64,000 bases of DNA. Origin: Aliiroseovarius halocynthiae. GTDB taxonomy: Bacteria; Pseudomonadota; Alphaproteobacteria; Rhodobacterales; Rhodobacteraceae. Position numbers and translations under genes: made by a program. The notes below the pieces were generated by a model. It saw only the letters and a list, made by a program, of their open reading frames with translations, was not told where the DNA came from and did not search any database. The stretch lies in contig NZ_ML660022.1 in NCBI RefSeq assembly GCF_007004645.1, forward strand, positions 1-64,000. The letters run 5' to 3'. This document shows, in pieces, positions 45,873 to 55,328 of the stretch. Positions within the stretch are counted from its first letter, which is position 1, and every line of letters starts with the position of its first letter.

Positions 45873-47462
45873 TTAGTGCCGGAAATGGCGCATGCCGGTG
45901 AAGACCATGGCAAGCCCGGCCTCGTTGGCTGCGTCGATTACTTCTTGGTCACGCATCGAACCGCCCGGCTGAATAACGCAGGTCCCGCCAGCAGCAGCGG
46001 CTTCCAGCAAACCATCAGGGAACGGGAAGAATGCGTCCGATGCCACAGCCGACCCTTTGGCAAGGCTTTCATCCAGCCCCAGCTCTGCGGCCATACGCTC
46101 GGCTTTGGAGGCGGCGACATTGGCACTGTCCAGACGGCTCATCTGGCCCGCACCCACGCCAACAGTGGCTTGGTCTTTCACATAAACGATGGCGTTCGAC
46201 TTAACGTGTTTGGCGACTTTCCATGCGAACAGAAGGTCTTTCATCTGTTCGTCAGTCGGGGCTTTCTCGGTGACCACTTTCAGGTCATCCATGCCGACAT
46301 AGCCCACGTCCTTGTCCTGAACCAGAACGCCGCCGGCCACTTGTTTATAGGCGGTCAGGGCAGCGCGGGTGTCCGGCAGACCGTCAGTCAGCAGCAGACG
46401 CAGGTTCTTCTTGGCGGCGAAGATTTCCTTGGCTTCTTCCGACGCACCGGGGGCAATCACGACCTCGGTGAAGATCTCGACGATCTTGGTGGCGGTGTCT
46501 GCGTCCAGGGGGTGGTTCAGCGCAACAATTCCACCGAAGGCCGATGTGCGGTCGCAGTCAAATGCCTTCTGATAGGCCTCGACCAGCGTTGCACCTTGGG
46601 CCACGCCACACGGGTTCGCGTGTTTGATGATGGCAACGGCGGGGCTGACGGCAGGGTCAAATTCGGCCACCAGTTCGAACGCGGCGTCGGTGTCGTTGAT
46701 GTTGTTATAGGACAGTTCCTTGCCCTGAAGCTGAGTCGCGGTTGCGACGCCGGGGCGGTTCGACCCGTCAGTATAAAACGCCGCTTTCTGGTGGCTGTTT
46801 TCACCATAGCGCAGGGTCTGCTTCAACTCGCCCGCGAAGGCGCGGCGGCGCGGAGCTTCCAATTCAAGCGCGCCTGCAAGCCATGTCGAGACCGCCGCGT
46901 CATAGGCCGCAGTTCGGGCATAGGCGGTCTGGGCCAGCTTTTTACGGAATTTCGGGCAGGTCGCGCCATTATGCTGATCCATATCGCCCAGCAGCTTGTC
47001 ATAGTCCTGCACGTCCACAACCACATTCACGAAAGCATGGTTCTTTGCTGCTGCTCGGATCATCGCCGGGCCACCAATGTCAATATTCTCGATGCAGGTG
47101 TCATAGTCGGCACCCTTGGCAACGGTTTCTTCAAACGGATAGAGGTTCACCACCAAAAGGTCGATCGCGCCGATGCCGTGCTCGTCCATTGAAGCGACGT
47201 GCGCATCATTGTCACGCAGCGCCAGAAGACCGCCATGCACCATCGGGTGCAGGGTCTTTACACGACCGTCCATCATCTCGGGGAAGCCGGTGACGTCGGC
47301 TACGTCTTTCACAGCAACACCCGCGTCGCGCAGCGCCTTGGCGGAACCACCGGTGGACAGGATCTCGACCCCGCGGGCCTCTAGCGCTTGTCCCAGCTCG
47401 ATCAAGCCAGTCTTATCAGATACGGAAATCAGCGCACGGCGCACGGGATGAAGGTCGGTCAT
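45873..47462 (-). CDS. purH: bifunctional AICAR transformylase/IMP cyclohydrolase
   Basis: This 529-residue enzyme catalyses the last two steps of IMP synthesis. The N-terminal MGS-like cyclohydrolase has [12 protein letters not shown] and STGGSAKAL, and the C-terminal transformylase has KYGENSH-type [12 protein letters not shown] and the [10 protein letters not shown] motif. The ATG at 47462 gives the standard N-terminus; the longer frame adds 22 unlike residues. It is in the conserved order rsmB, heparinase-like, purH, lspA. Confidence 0.97.
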   Translation of the reverse strand: MTDLHPVRRALISVSDKTGLIELGQALEARGVEILSTGGSAKALRDAGVAVKDVADVTGFPEMMDGRVKTLHPMVHGGLLALRDNDAHVASMDEHGIGAIDLLVVNLYPFEETVAKGADYDTCIENIDIGGPAMIRAAAKNHAFVNVVVDVQDYDKLLGDMDQHNGATCPKFRKKLAQTAYARTAAYDAAVSTWLAGALELEAPRRRAFAGELKQTLRYGENSHQKAAFYTDGSNRPGVATATQLQGKELSYNNINDTDAAFELVAEFDPAVSPAVAIIKHANPCGVAQGATLVEAYQKAFDCDRTSAFGGIVALNHPLDADTATKIVEIFTEVVIAPGASEEAKEIFAAKKNLRLLLTDGLPDTRAALTAYKQVAGGVLVQDKDVGYVGMDDLKVVTEKAPTDEQMKDLLFAWKVAKHVKSNAIVYVKDQATVGVGAGQMSRLDSANVAASKAERMAAELGLDESLAKGSAVASDAFFPFPDGLLEAAAAGGTCVIQPGGSMRDQEVIDAANEAGLAMVFTGMRHFRH

Positions 47463-47535
47463 GATATGGGCCCCCCAAGGCCTGAAGTCGGTTAACGCGC
47501 AGCGCCCTGACCCATCATCGGGATACAAGGATACG

Positions 47536-49293
47536 TCAAAGCGCTTTCAGCAGCTCGTGCTGGTCGCCCATCTCAAGGTCACGCAAAACCGTTGGGGTGT
47601 CTTGCGCCTTGGCCAGCGTCCAGCGGATGCGTGTCGCATAGTCCATTGCGACGCCAGAGAGAACCACTTGTTTCGTTTTTCGGGGCTTTAAACGCGTCTT
47701 TTCCAAGTAAACGCTGCTTTCAAGCGCCAATTCGCCGCGGCCTTCGAAGCGAAAGACCCAGATCTCACCAGATCGCAGCGCCAGCGAGACCGCCGCACCA
47801 CCCATATCAAGGGTCGCATCGATCTCGGGGTGCAGATGAAAACGCACCGTGAAAGGTACCCCTTGCAATGAGGTCCCGTCCAAAACCTTGTCGAACAGTT
47901 TTTGGTCCGCATCTTTGACAGCGGCCAACGTATCTTCGCCCGACAGTTCACGCCCCGATACGCTCAATTCAAGCTTGCGCATGTGGGTCAAGCCATGTGT
48001 CGCGACATAGCTATCATGAGCAGCAATAATACCGGTCGTCCCTGTACCTACCACGTGTTGCAAAGGAACATGTTCCGGGGTCTGTGTCAGGAAGGTGCGT
48101 TCAATCCCGTCCAGCACCTGCGGTTGGGTCAGGCGTGACGTTGAAACACCAGCAAGCCCCAGAGCCGAATGCGACGGGGTCGCCCGCCCAGCTTTGTGCC
48201 ATTCCGGTCCAAATTGAATACCGGAACCGCAGTTCACGATCACAGGGCGACGGCCAGAAGTCAGCTCGAACGCCAGTGTCGACGCATGCCCATTCGCGGA
48301 AGCATTGCCGACCGGCGGGGCGGCACCATCAAGGATCACGGAGCTCCGCCCCGCCGACAGACGAGCATAGCCCATGGCCAGATCTTCGGCAGAGCCAATG
48401 CGCACGCCGGAATTTGCCAGCGCATGGTCCAAACGCCCCTCAAGCCCGCGCCCACCGCCATGAAACCGCGCCAGTGCACCATCCGCATGGCGCAAAGCGC
48501 GCAGGGTCGGCGCAATCCGACTGATCGCTTCGATATGCGCAGGTTCAGGATCACGGCCACTTTCACGCAAGGTGAGTGCCGCCCAGTTTAGCAGCGTGAA
48601 CACCTCCAACAGCTCTTCCGGGTTGCGAGTCGGGATACCGCCCTGATTATCAATCTGGTCCAAGCATTCCTGCGACAGGGCCCGAATTGCCGTATCGACT
48701 TGCACCTCGACGCCTGTCAGGCTGAAGCCTGCATAGATCAAGCCAGTTAACGCTTCAAATCGCGGCAGTCCTGGCGTTGCCCCATCCCACCGATGAGCCA
48801 GAAATATCGTTTGCTGCCCCAAAGAGCGGAAAAACAGCGTGCTTTGCTCCGAGGACATACCCCGCATAAGAAAAAGCGCGTGGCTTATCCAGCGGATCAG
48901 GCGCCGTCCAGTCAGATCCGGCGTCCAGCCCTCTCCGCGCCCCTTTCCATAGGCATCTATCCAGCCGAAAACCCAGTCCTGCGCCCGCTTTCGCGCCTCC
49001 AGATCTCCCACACTGGCAAGATCATCCAGCCAAGCAAAGCCTTGTGTTTCTTCTATAAAGGCAGGGCTAGGCGGCGAGATGTCCCACAGCATGTGATCCG
49101 GGGCATCTACCAGATGGCCCGCAAACAGGAAGTTACCTGCCAAAAGTTGCTTGCCACGCGCGAAAGATCCAATGGTCCGCGGTTCCGGCTGCGAGAGGAA
49201 AGCCGCAGCAGGCCGCGCACGCGCAGCGCGTTTTGCATGCCATCGATTTAATAATCGGGTGCCAAACCCGGAAGAACCGATCTGTGGAGCCAC
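47536..49293 (-). CDS. heparinase II/III-family protein
   Basis: This 585-residue protein has an all-helical N-terminal toroid (about residues 60-300) with [20 protein letters not shown] and a C-terminal beta domain with [27 protein letters not shown]. These are features of heparinase II/III and related polysaccharide lyases, but no signal peptide is obvious. The start is GTG with GAGG upstream. Its constant place between rsmB and purH in Rhodobacterales suggests a house role, perhaps on a surface glycan. The substrate is unknown. Confidence 0.85.
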   Translation of the reverse strand: MAPQIGSSGFGTRLLNRWHAKRAARARPAAAFLSQPEPRTIGSFARGKQLLAGNFLFAGHLVDAPDHMLWDISPPSPAFIEETQGFAWLDDLASVGDLEARKRAQDWVFGWIDAYGKGRGEGWTPDLTGRRLIRWISHALFLMRGMSSEQSTLFFRSLGQQTIFLAHRWDGATPGLPRFEALTGLIYAGFSLTGVEVQVDTAIRALSQECLDQIDNQGGIPTRNPEELLEVFTLLNWAALTLRESGRDPEPAHIEAISRIAPTLRALRHADGALARFHGGGRGLEGRLDHALANSGVRIGSAEDLAMGYARLSAGRSSVILDGAAPPVGNASANGHASTLAFELTSGRRPVIVNCGSGIQFGPEWHKAGRATPSHSALGLAGVSTSRLTQPQVLDGIERTFLTQTPEHVPLQHVVGTGTTGIIAAHDSYVATHGLTHMRKLELSVSGRELSGEDTLAAVKDADQKLFDKVLDGTSLQGVPFTVRFHLHPEIDATLDMGGAAVSLALRSGEIWVFRFEGRGELALESSVYLEKTRLKPRKTKQVVLSGVAMDYATRIRWTLAKAQDTPTVLRDLEMGDQHELLKAL

Positions 49294-49414
49294 AGTAACG
49301 CCTCGTCTCTTTCAATCCTGCCCGTGGTCAGTTCGACCCACCCCTCTTTCGGGGGACTCGACAAAACATATCAAGTCGACCAGCAGCTGTCATGACGAAA
49401 TCGCGCGAACGCTG

Positions 49415-50674
49415 TTATTTCCGGCGCAGACAGGTGATAAAGAACCCATCCATCCCGCCCTGATCGGCCATGTAATGCGGGAACAGGCGCAGCCCTTCAG
49501 GGCCGATCCAGTCAGCCTCGACGCCCGGCAGGCGCAGCGCATCATGATCAACAGCCAGACCTTCGTGACGCGCCAACGCGTCGCGCACCTGCTCTTCGCC
49601 TTCATCGATCAACAGGCTGCATGTGCAATAGACCAGCCGCCCGCCGGGCTTCAAAAGCCCCAGCGCCCGGTCGATCATGTGTTCTTGCAGTTCGAACAGT
49701 CCGGGGAACTCGCCCCCATCTTTGGCATAGGGCAAATCCGGGTGACGGCGGATGGTGCCCGTCGCGGTACACGGCGCATCCAGCAAAATTGCATCGAACG
49801 GCCCGCCTTCAAACTCTAACGCATCACGTGTGACCAGCTCGGCCGAAAGTTTGGTGCGGGTCAGGTTTTCTTCCACACGCGTCATACGCCCTTCGGACAC
49901 ATCCAACGCCGTGACAGCCGCACCCGCAGCAGCAAGCTGCATCGTCTTTCCACCGGGGGCTGCGCACATATCCAAGATGGTTTCGCCTGCCTGCGCGGCA
50001 AGCACTTTTGCTGGCAAGGCAGCAGCGGCATCCTGAACCCACCAGTCGCCCTCGGCATAGCCCGGCAGATTGGTGATCTGCCCTGCATCTGACAAACGGA
50101 CCGACCCCGTGGGCAACTGCGTACCCTTCACAGCCTTCGCCAAAGCGGCGACATCGCCCTTCGCCGTCAAGTCGACAGGAGCACCCGCAAACTGTGCTTC
50201 CTCCATCGCGGCGACGGCCTCTTTCCCATAGTCCGCCAGCAACGGCTTGCGTAGCCATTTGGGCAGGCGCGGAATGGGCAGCGTGTCCCACTTGTCTTTC
50301 TCGCGGTCGATCTTGCGCAGAACGGCATTTACCAAGCCCCGCGCATGTTCCGTCTCGGCTTGCGCTTTTGCAATCTCAACACAGGCGTTCACGACGCCAT
50401 GCGCAGCGCCACCATTGCAAATCTCAGACACACCAAGACGCAAAACATTCAGCACGCGCGGGACAGGACGTTGGCGCAGAAACGGCCCAAGCATCCGATC
50501 GCAACGATCCATGTCGCGCAATGTCTGGATTACCAAACGTTGTGCACGGGCGCGATCCTCGGCGGGCAGTTTCGCAAGGCGCTTGGGCAATACTTCCGAC
50601 AGCAACCGCTTCTCGATGGTCACATCGTCCAGAAGGTCCACCACAACATGCCGTACATCTTTCGGGTTGCTCAT
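49415..50674 (-). CDS. rsmB: RsmB-like 16S rRNA (cytosine-5) methyltransferase
   Basis: This 419-residue protein has an N-terminal NusB-like RNA-binding domain (about 1-130) and a methyltransferase domain with the SAM site DMCAAPGGKT, the DAPCTATGTIRRHPD motif IV and the catalytic Cys in YCTCS. It methylates cytosine in 16S rRNA, by homology at position 967. It starts the minus-strand run that ends at rmuC. Confidence 0.93.
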   Translation of the reverse strand: MSNPKDVRHVVVDLLDDVTIEKRLLSEVLPKRLAKLPAEDRARAQRLVIQTLRDMDRCDRMLGPFLRQRPVPRVLNVLRLGVSEICNGGAAHGVVNACVEIAKAQAETEHARGLVNAVLRKIDREKDKWDTLPIPRLPKWLRKPLLADYGKEAVAAMEEAQFAGAPVDLTAKGDVAALAKAVKGTQLPTGSVRLSDAGQITNLPGYAEGDWWVQDAAAALPAKVLAAQAGETILDMCAAPGGKTMQLAAAGAAVTALDVSEGRMTRVEENLTRTKLSAELVTRDALEFEGGPFDAILLDAPCTATGTIRRHPDLPYAKDGGEFPGLFELQEHMIDRALGLLKPGGRLVYCTCSLLIDEGEEQVRDALARHEGLAVDHDALRLPGVEADWIGPEGLRLFPHYMADQGGMDGFFITCLRRK

Positions 50675-50742
50675 CTCACGTCCTTTGCGTTTCGCTGCTT
50701 TGCGCCCTATATCATCCCCAACACCGAAACAAGGAGCGCCGC

Positions 50743-50970
50743 ATGTCAGACGATAGCCCTAAGGTCGACCAATCGAAAGATGCCGCACCCCAGCCCCCCA
50801 AGCGCGACCTGCCCCCTGCCGCAATCCGTGCGCTTGCAGAAGCCGAAGAACGCCGCAAAAAGGCCCAGGACGAAGCGAAATCGCTACCCACCGAACTCGG
50901 CGGTCGCGATGGCCCTGAACCCGTACGCTTTGGGGATTGGGAAAAGAAGGGCATCGCCATCGACTTTTGA
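50743..50970 (+). CDS. DUF1674/SDHAF4-like succinate dehydrogenase assembly factor
   Basis: This 75-residue protein is charged and Pro-rich at the N-terminus, has an AIRALAEAEERRKKAQDE helix and ends with the family signature GGRDGPEPVRFGDWEKKGIAIDF. The mitochondrial relative SDHAF4 protects the flavinylated subunit of succinate dehydrogenase during assembly; a similar role here is inferred. AAGGAG lies 7 bases before the ATG. It is divergent from rsmB. Confidence 0.88.
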   Translation: MSDDSPKVDQSKDAAPQPPKRDLPPAAIRALAEAEERRKKAQDEAKSLPTELGGRDGPEPVRFGDWEKKGIAIDF

Positions 50971-50990
50971 TCGATGCACACCCGCAGCCC

Positions 50991-51060
50991 GCTTTTTCTT
51001 GTCATAAATATCCTCGCCGAAGGCAAAGATCCGCCGCGCGACAGCGCGGCCACCCCCAAG
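50991..51060 (-). repeat. second gene-end element after truB
   Basis: Read on the minus strand from the truB side, hairpins ccgcgc-gaca-gcgcgg (51034-51049) and gcc-gaa-ggc (51016-51024) precede the core GAGGATATTTATGACAAGAA that ends near 50991. Order and core match the element after glpD at 30881-30970: both lie 3' of a gene, hairpins first, core last, in the orientation of that gene. Confidence 0.65.
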
Positions 51061-51095
51061 CCCGTTGACCGTCAGGTCATAATGGCGCGGGAGCA

Positions 51096-52001
51096 CTACT
51101 GGTTGAACACGCGGCTCGGATGCAGCTCGCCCGCTCGATACGTGCCGACCGCGACCGCCTTGCCCTCGTAAGATGCCCATGCCTCGTCGCCATATTCCAC
51201 GTCCGAAGTCAGAACCAAGCCCGGATTGCCATGCTGCAGGCGTGTCGCACCTTCTGCGCTGGCTTTGAGTTCCGGCAAGTCCTGCAAGCCTTCTTCAAGC
51301 GGGCGTAAATAGGCGTCCAGCTCTCCGGTCTTGGCCAGCTCTTCGATCAGCTCGATACTCACACCATCTTCTGCGTCAAACGGCCCCGACCAAATCCGGC
51401 GCAAATTGCGCACGTGACCATAACAGCCCAGCGCCTCGCCCAAATCACGTGCGATCGAGCGGACGTACCCGCCTTTGCCGCAGGTCATTTCCAGCGTCAC
51501 GTGATCTGCATCCGGACGGGACACCAATGCCAGCTCTTCGACCCACAAAGGACGGGCGGCAATCTCGATCTCCTCGCCATCGCGGGCCAGCTTATACGCA
51601 CGTTCGCCACCAATCTTCACGGCGGAAAACTTCGGCGGCACCTGCATGATGTCGCCGGTGAATTGCGCCAGAGCGGCCTGAATATCTTCGTCTGCGGGGC
51701 GAGCAGCGCTTTCCAAAACCACCTCACCCTCGGCGTCATCGGTATTGGTCGCTTGCCCCAGACGCACGGTGAACTCGTACGCCTTCAGTGCGTCAGTGAT
51801 ATAGGGAACGGTCTTCGTCGCCTCGCCCAAAGCCACCGCCAATACACCGGTCGCTTCCGGGTCCAACGTGCCCGCATGGCCCGCCTTCTTGGCGTCCATC
51901 GCCCAGCGCACCTTGTTCACCACAGCGTTCGAGCTGATACCAGCGGGCTTGTCCACGACCAGCCAGCCGTGAATATCGCGCCCCTTCTTACGGCGTCCCA
52001 T
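51096..52001 (-). CDS. truB: tRNA pseudouridine-55 synthase
   Basis: This 301-residue enzyme makes the universal pseudouridine at tRNA position 55. The catalytic Asp is in [14 protein letters not shown], and [13 protein letters not shown] and [13 protein letters not shown] are also present. Its ATG overlaps the rbfA stop, so the pair is coupled. In most alphaproteobacteria the order rbfA, truB, rpsO, pnp is kept; here rpsO is 5.2 kb away on the other strand. Confidence 0.97.
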   Translation of the reverse strand: MGRRKKGRDIHGWLVVDKPAGISSNAVVNKVRWAMDAKKAGHAGTLDPEATGVLAVALGEATKTVPYITDALKAYEFTVRLGQATNTDDAEGEVVLESAARPADEDIQAALAQFTGDIMQVPPKFSAVKIGGERAYKLARDGEEIEIAARPLWVEELALVSRPDADHVTLEMTCGKGGYVRSIARDLGEALGCYGHVRNLRRIWSGPFDAEDGVSIELIEELAKTGELDAYLRPLEEGLQDLPELKASAEGATRLQHGNPGLVLTSDVEYGDEAWASYEGKAVAVGTYRAGELHPSRVFNQ

Positions 52002-52429
52002 CAGTCGTCTCCGGCCTCGTCATCCGACTTGCGCAGATCGCGCTGCACGTCTTCCTGTTGCAACAGGCGATGCGTGTGATCCATCTGGTCAAACGTCTCA
52101 TCCACCAGAAAGCGCAGTTCGGGGGTGTGCTTAATCTTGATCGCGCGGCCGACAATGCGGCGCAGCTCGCCCTTATTGCGCGCCAATGCCTTCACGGCTT
52201 CCTCGCCGCCCTTGCCACCCAAAGGCAGCGCATAGACAGTCGCAATCGACAGGTCTGCGGATAGACGCACTTCGCCGATGGTGATGGACATGCGCGACAG
52301 GTCTGGGTCGTGCACTTCACCACGCATCAGGGCTTCGGACAGGGTCCGGCGGATCAGTTCTGCCACGCGCAGCTGTCGCTGGTTGGGGCCACGTTGGTCT
52401 TCAAAACGGTTCTTTGCCATATCCGCCAT
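52001..52429 (-). CDS. rbfA: 30S ribosome-binding factor A
   Basis: This 142-residue KH-like protein assists late maturation of the 30S subunit and cold adaptation. [52 protein letters not shown] is the diagnostic stretch (given here in part: start [10 protein letters not shown], middle GEVRLSADL). I start at MADMAKN with AAGGA six bases upstream; the longer frame runs antisense to the dapB 5' end. It is the first gene of a pair with truB. Confidence 0.95.
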   Translation of the reverse strand: MADMAKNRFEDQRGPNQRQLRVAELIRRTLSEALMRGEVHDPDLSRMSITIGEVRLSADLSIATVYALPLGGKGGEEAVKALARNKGELRRIVGRAIKIKHTPELRFLVDETFDQMDHTHRLLQQEDVQRDLRKSDDEAGDD

Positions 52430-52517
52430 GTATTCCTTGATGCGCCCGTACGCAACAGGGCTTTGCCAAGTGAGCATGCGCAGGTTAGACACCCCTAAAC
52501 AAGATCGGAGACCAGAC

Positions 52518-53327
52518 ATGAGCGATTTGCCAGGCATTGTAGTGATGGGCGCATCAGGCCGTATGGGCCAAATGCTGATCAAAGAGGTGCTTGCCAATGA
52601 CAAAGCACGCCTTGTGGGCGCACTGGAACGCTCGGGCAGTGATTGGGTCGGGCGCGATGTGGGCGAGTGCATGGGGGGTCAGCCCATTGGCATCACGGTG
52701 TCCGATGACGCGTTAGAAACCATGGCGAAGGCGCAGGCGGTGATCGACTTCACGGCCCCCGCGGCCACCGTGGATATGGCCGAGATCGCCGCACAGGCCC
52801 GCGCTGTGCATGTGATCGGCACCACAGGCCTGACCGACGAAGATCTGGAAAAGATTGCACTGGCCGGTCGCCACGCCACCATCGTGCGCGCCGGCAATAT
52901 GAGCCTAGGCGTGAACCTTTTGACACAGCTGACCAAAAAAGTTGCCGCTGCGCTGGACGAGGATTTCGACATCGAGATCATCGAAGCCCATCACCACCAC
53001 AAAGTCGACGCACCGTCAGGCACGGCATTAATGCTGGGCGAAGCCGCTGCTGAAGGGCGTGGTGTGGATCTGGTCGAAGTCTCGGATCGTGGACGCGATG
53101 GCATCACCGGTGCGCGCAGACGCGGCGACATTGGCTTTACCGCAGTGCGTGGAGGCGACATCGTGGGCGAGCATGACGTGATGTTTGCCGCCCCCGGCGA
53201 GCGTATCGTGCTGCGCCATCTGGCCACAGATCGCGCTATTTTTGCCCGTGGCGCCGTGAAGGCAGCCCTTTGGGGGCAAGACAAAAAACCCGGCGAATAC
53301 AGCATGTTGGATGTGTTGGGACTGTAA
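52518..53327 (+). CDS. dapB: 4-hydroxy-tetrahydrodipicolinate reductase
   Basis: This 269-residue enzyme reduces the first cyclic intermediate of the diaminopimelate/lysine pathway with NAD(P)H. The Rossmann motif is [10 protein letters not shown], and the catalytic [15 protein letters not shown] is complete. CGGAG lies near the ATG at 52518; the longer frame reads antisense to rbfA. It is divergent from rbfA with 88 bases between. Confidence 0.97.
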   Translation: MSDLPGIVVMGASGRMGQMLIKEVLANDKARLVGALERSGSDWVGRDVGECMGGQPIGITVSDDALETMAKAQAVIDFTAPAATVDMAEIAAQARAVHVIGTTGLTDEDLEKIALAGRHATIVRAGNMSLGVNLLTQLTKKVAAALDEDFDIEIIEAHHHHKVDAPSGTALMLGEAAAEGRGVDLVEVSDRGRDGITGARRRGDIGFTAVRGGDIVGEHDVMFAAPGERIVLRHLATDRAIFARGAVKAALWGQDKKPGEYSMLDVLGL

Positions 53328-53349
53328 TATCGCAGACATGCGCTCCCGC

Positions 53350-53408
53350 CCAGCGCCAGCCCTGACGGGCTGCGCTGGTTGGGGGTGGCCCGTGCCTGCG
53401 GCACGGGC
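53350..53408. terminator. two GC-rich hairpins between dapB and deoA
   Basis: The first hairpin (53350-53378) pairs CCAGCG and CAGCCC with GGGCTG and CGCTGG with one bulged base. The second (53388-53408) has perfect 8-base arms gcccgtgc and gcacgggc. Neither has a long T-run, so they may slow or protect converging transcripts. They resemble the hairpin part of the gene-end elements without the AGGATATTT core. Confidence 0.5.
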
Positions 53409-53414
53409 GGTCGC

Positions 53415-54722
53415 TTAGACCAGAACTTCGGCCACAACTGGGCCGATCTTGGGGGATGCACCGATGCGATAGGCATCCTCGAGCTGCGATTTGGCCGTAT
53501 CAGCATCTGATGTGTTTGCCGCGTGGATCACTGCTATCGGGTCGCCTTTCTCTAACTTTGCGCCCAATGGGGCAAGCCGGGTCAATCCAACCGCCGGGTC
53601 AATTTGGTCTGACGCACGACGGCGTCCGCCACCAAGTTCGACCACCGCCAGACCGACCACGCGGGCGTCAATTGCGCTGACGTATCCAGCGTCATTGGCA
53701 TGCAGCTCGGTGATCACGGGGGCTTGCGCCAGATAGCGTTCCGGATGTTCAACCACATCGGCAGGACCGCCCAGCGCGGCAACCATCTTGCCGAACACCT
53801 CGGCGGCGTGGCCGCTGACCAGCACCTTCGTCACGCGCGATCTTGCCGTCTGCGCATGAGCCTCGATCCCTGACGCGACAAGCATCTGGGCACATAGGGC
53901 GATCACGACCTCTTCCAAGCGCGACGTGCGACGCGCTCCAGTCAGGAACTCAATCGCATTCAGGGTCTCGACCGCATTTCCTGCCGCATCAGCAAGCGGT
54001 TCATTCATATCCGTCAAAAGCGCGTGACACGGCAGACCTGCCAGCGTCGCGACACGTTGCAGGGATGCTGCCAGTTCGCGCGCATCCTCGAACTTGGACA
54101 TGAAAGCGCCGCTGCCAAATTTCACATCCATCACCAGCGATCCCAGCCCAGCAGCCAGCTTTTTCGACAGGATCGAGGCTGTGATCAGCGGGATGCTTTC
54201 GACCGTCGCGGTCACATCGCGAATCGCATAAAGCCGTTTATCGGCTGGGGCCAGATCCCCTGTTTGGCCGATGATGGCACAACCAACTTCGCGCACGACC
54301 TTGTCAAACAGCGCGTTGTCAGGTTGCGAGACATAGCCCGGAATCGCATCCATTTTGTCCAGCGTCCCCCCCGTATGCCCCAAACCACGGCCTGAGATCA
54401 TCGGCACATACGCACCGCACGCGGCCAGAATGGGGGCAAGCATCAGGCTGACATTGTCGCCGACGCCTCCGGTTGAATGTTTATCCACCACTGGCCCCGG
54501 CAAATCCGACCATTGGAACACATCGCCGCTGTCGCGCATTGCCAATGTCAAAGCGGCGGTTTCGTCCGGCGACAGGCCCTTAAGCCACGCCGCCATGGCG
54601 AATGCCGCCACTTGTGCATCACTGGCCCCGCCATCAGCAATGCCCGCGACCATCGCCGCGATGTCGTCATGCGTCAGGGTTTGGCCATCTCGTTTTTTGC
54701 GGATGACTTCGGAAATCAACAT
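53415..54722 (-). CDS. deoA: thymidine phosphorylase
   Basis: This 435-residue enzyme belongs to the pyrimidine nucleoside phosphorylase family: the phosphate-binding VDKHSTGGVGDN, GRGLGHTGGTLDKM and VMDVKFGSGAFM motifs are intact. It splits thymidine or deoxyuridine with phosphate for salvage. No deoB, deoC or deoD is adjacent. Length fits the family. Confidence 0.94.
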   Translation of the reverse strand: MLISEVIRKKRDGQTLTHDDIAAMVAGIADGGASDAQVAAFAMAAWLKGLSPDETAALTLAMRDSGDVFQWSDLPGPVVDKHSTGGVGDNVSLMLAPILAACGAYVPMISGRGLGHTGGTLDKMDAIPGYVSQPDNALFDKVVREVGCAIIGQTGDLAPADKRLYAIRDVTATVESIPLITASILSKKLAAGLGSLVMDVKFGSGAFMSKFEDARELAASLQRVATLAGLPCHALLTDMNEPLADAAGNAVETLNAIEFLTGARRTSRLEEVVIALCAQMLVASGIEAHAQTARSRVTKVLVSGHAAEVFGKMVAALGGPADVVEHPERYLAQAPVITELHANDAGYVSAIDARVVGLAVVELGGGRRRASDQIDPAVGLTRLAPLGAKLEKGDPIAVIHAANTSDADTAKSQLEDAYRIGASPKIGPVVAEVLV

Positions 54723-54812
54723 AGTCTGCTCCGTTTTTTCTTCAGTCTCCGACCAATCCCGAAGGAACGCAAGGGGTTGCCAAGGGTCAGGTCACGCCCC
54801 AAAAAAGCAACC

Positions 54813-55319
54813 ATGATTACACGCGACTTCCAGAAGGGCGATGCCCAATCCACCGCCGTATATTCGGATTGCGAGAAATACCGCTATACGCTGACACGTG
54901 TGTGGGAGCCTGAGGGGCGCAAAGCGCTGTTCATCATGTTGAACCCATCGACGGCCACCGAAGTGCAAAACGACCCGACCGTCGAGCGGTGCGAAAGGCG
55001 CGCACGTACGCTTGGTTTTGGCGCGTTTCGAGTGACTAATATCTTCGCGTGGCGCGACACAGACCCGCGCAAAATGCGGGCCGCCAGCGATCCGGTCGGC
55101 CCCGCAAATGATGCAGCTATTCTGGATAGTTGCCCATGGGCCGATCAGATTATCTGTGGCTGGGGCACCCATGGCGCACATTTGTCACGTGGTGCTGAGG
55201 TCGAGGCACTTCTACGGCAGTCCAACCAACCCACCTTTCACTTGGGCCTGACCAAGGATGGGCATCCGAAACACCCACTCTATATCGCTTACGCACAGCA
55301 GCCGGAGCGCTGGTTCTAA
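54813..55319 (+). CDS. DUF1643 protein
   Basis: This 168-residue protein has the DUF1643 signature: YRYTLTRVWEP, LFIMLNPSTA, DPTVERCERRARTLGFG, NIFAWR and CGWGTHG. The family is scattered across bacteria and phages and has no known function; the conserved N-P-S-T and Cys-Gly-Trp-Gly segments suggest a small enzyme. The ATG at 54813 gives the normal start. It is divergent from deoA. Confidence 0.85.
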   Translation: MITRDFQKGDAQSTAVYSDCEKYRYTLTRVWEPEGRKALFIMLNPSTATEVQNDPTVERCERRARTLGFGAFRVTNIFAWRDTDPRKMRAASDPVGPANDAAILDSCPWADQIICGWGTHGAHLSRGAEVEALLRQSNQPTFHLGLTKDGHPKHPLYIAYAQQPERWF

Positions 55320-55328
55320 GCGTCAGGA

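Noticed and set aside
45849-47192. 447-codon plus-strand ORF opposite purH
   Set aside because: Antisense to conserved purH motifs.
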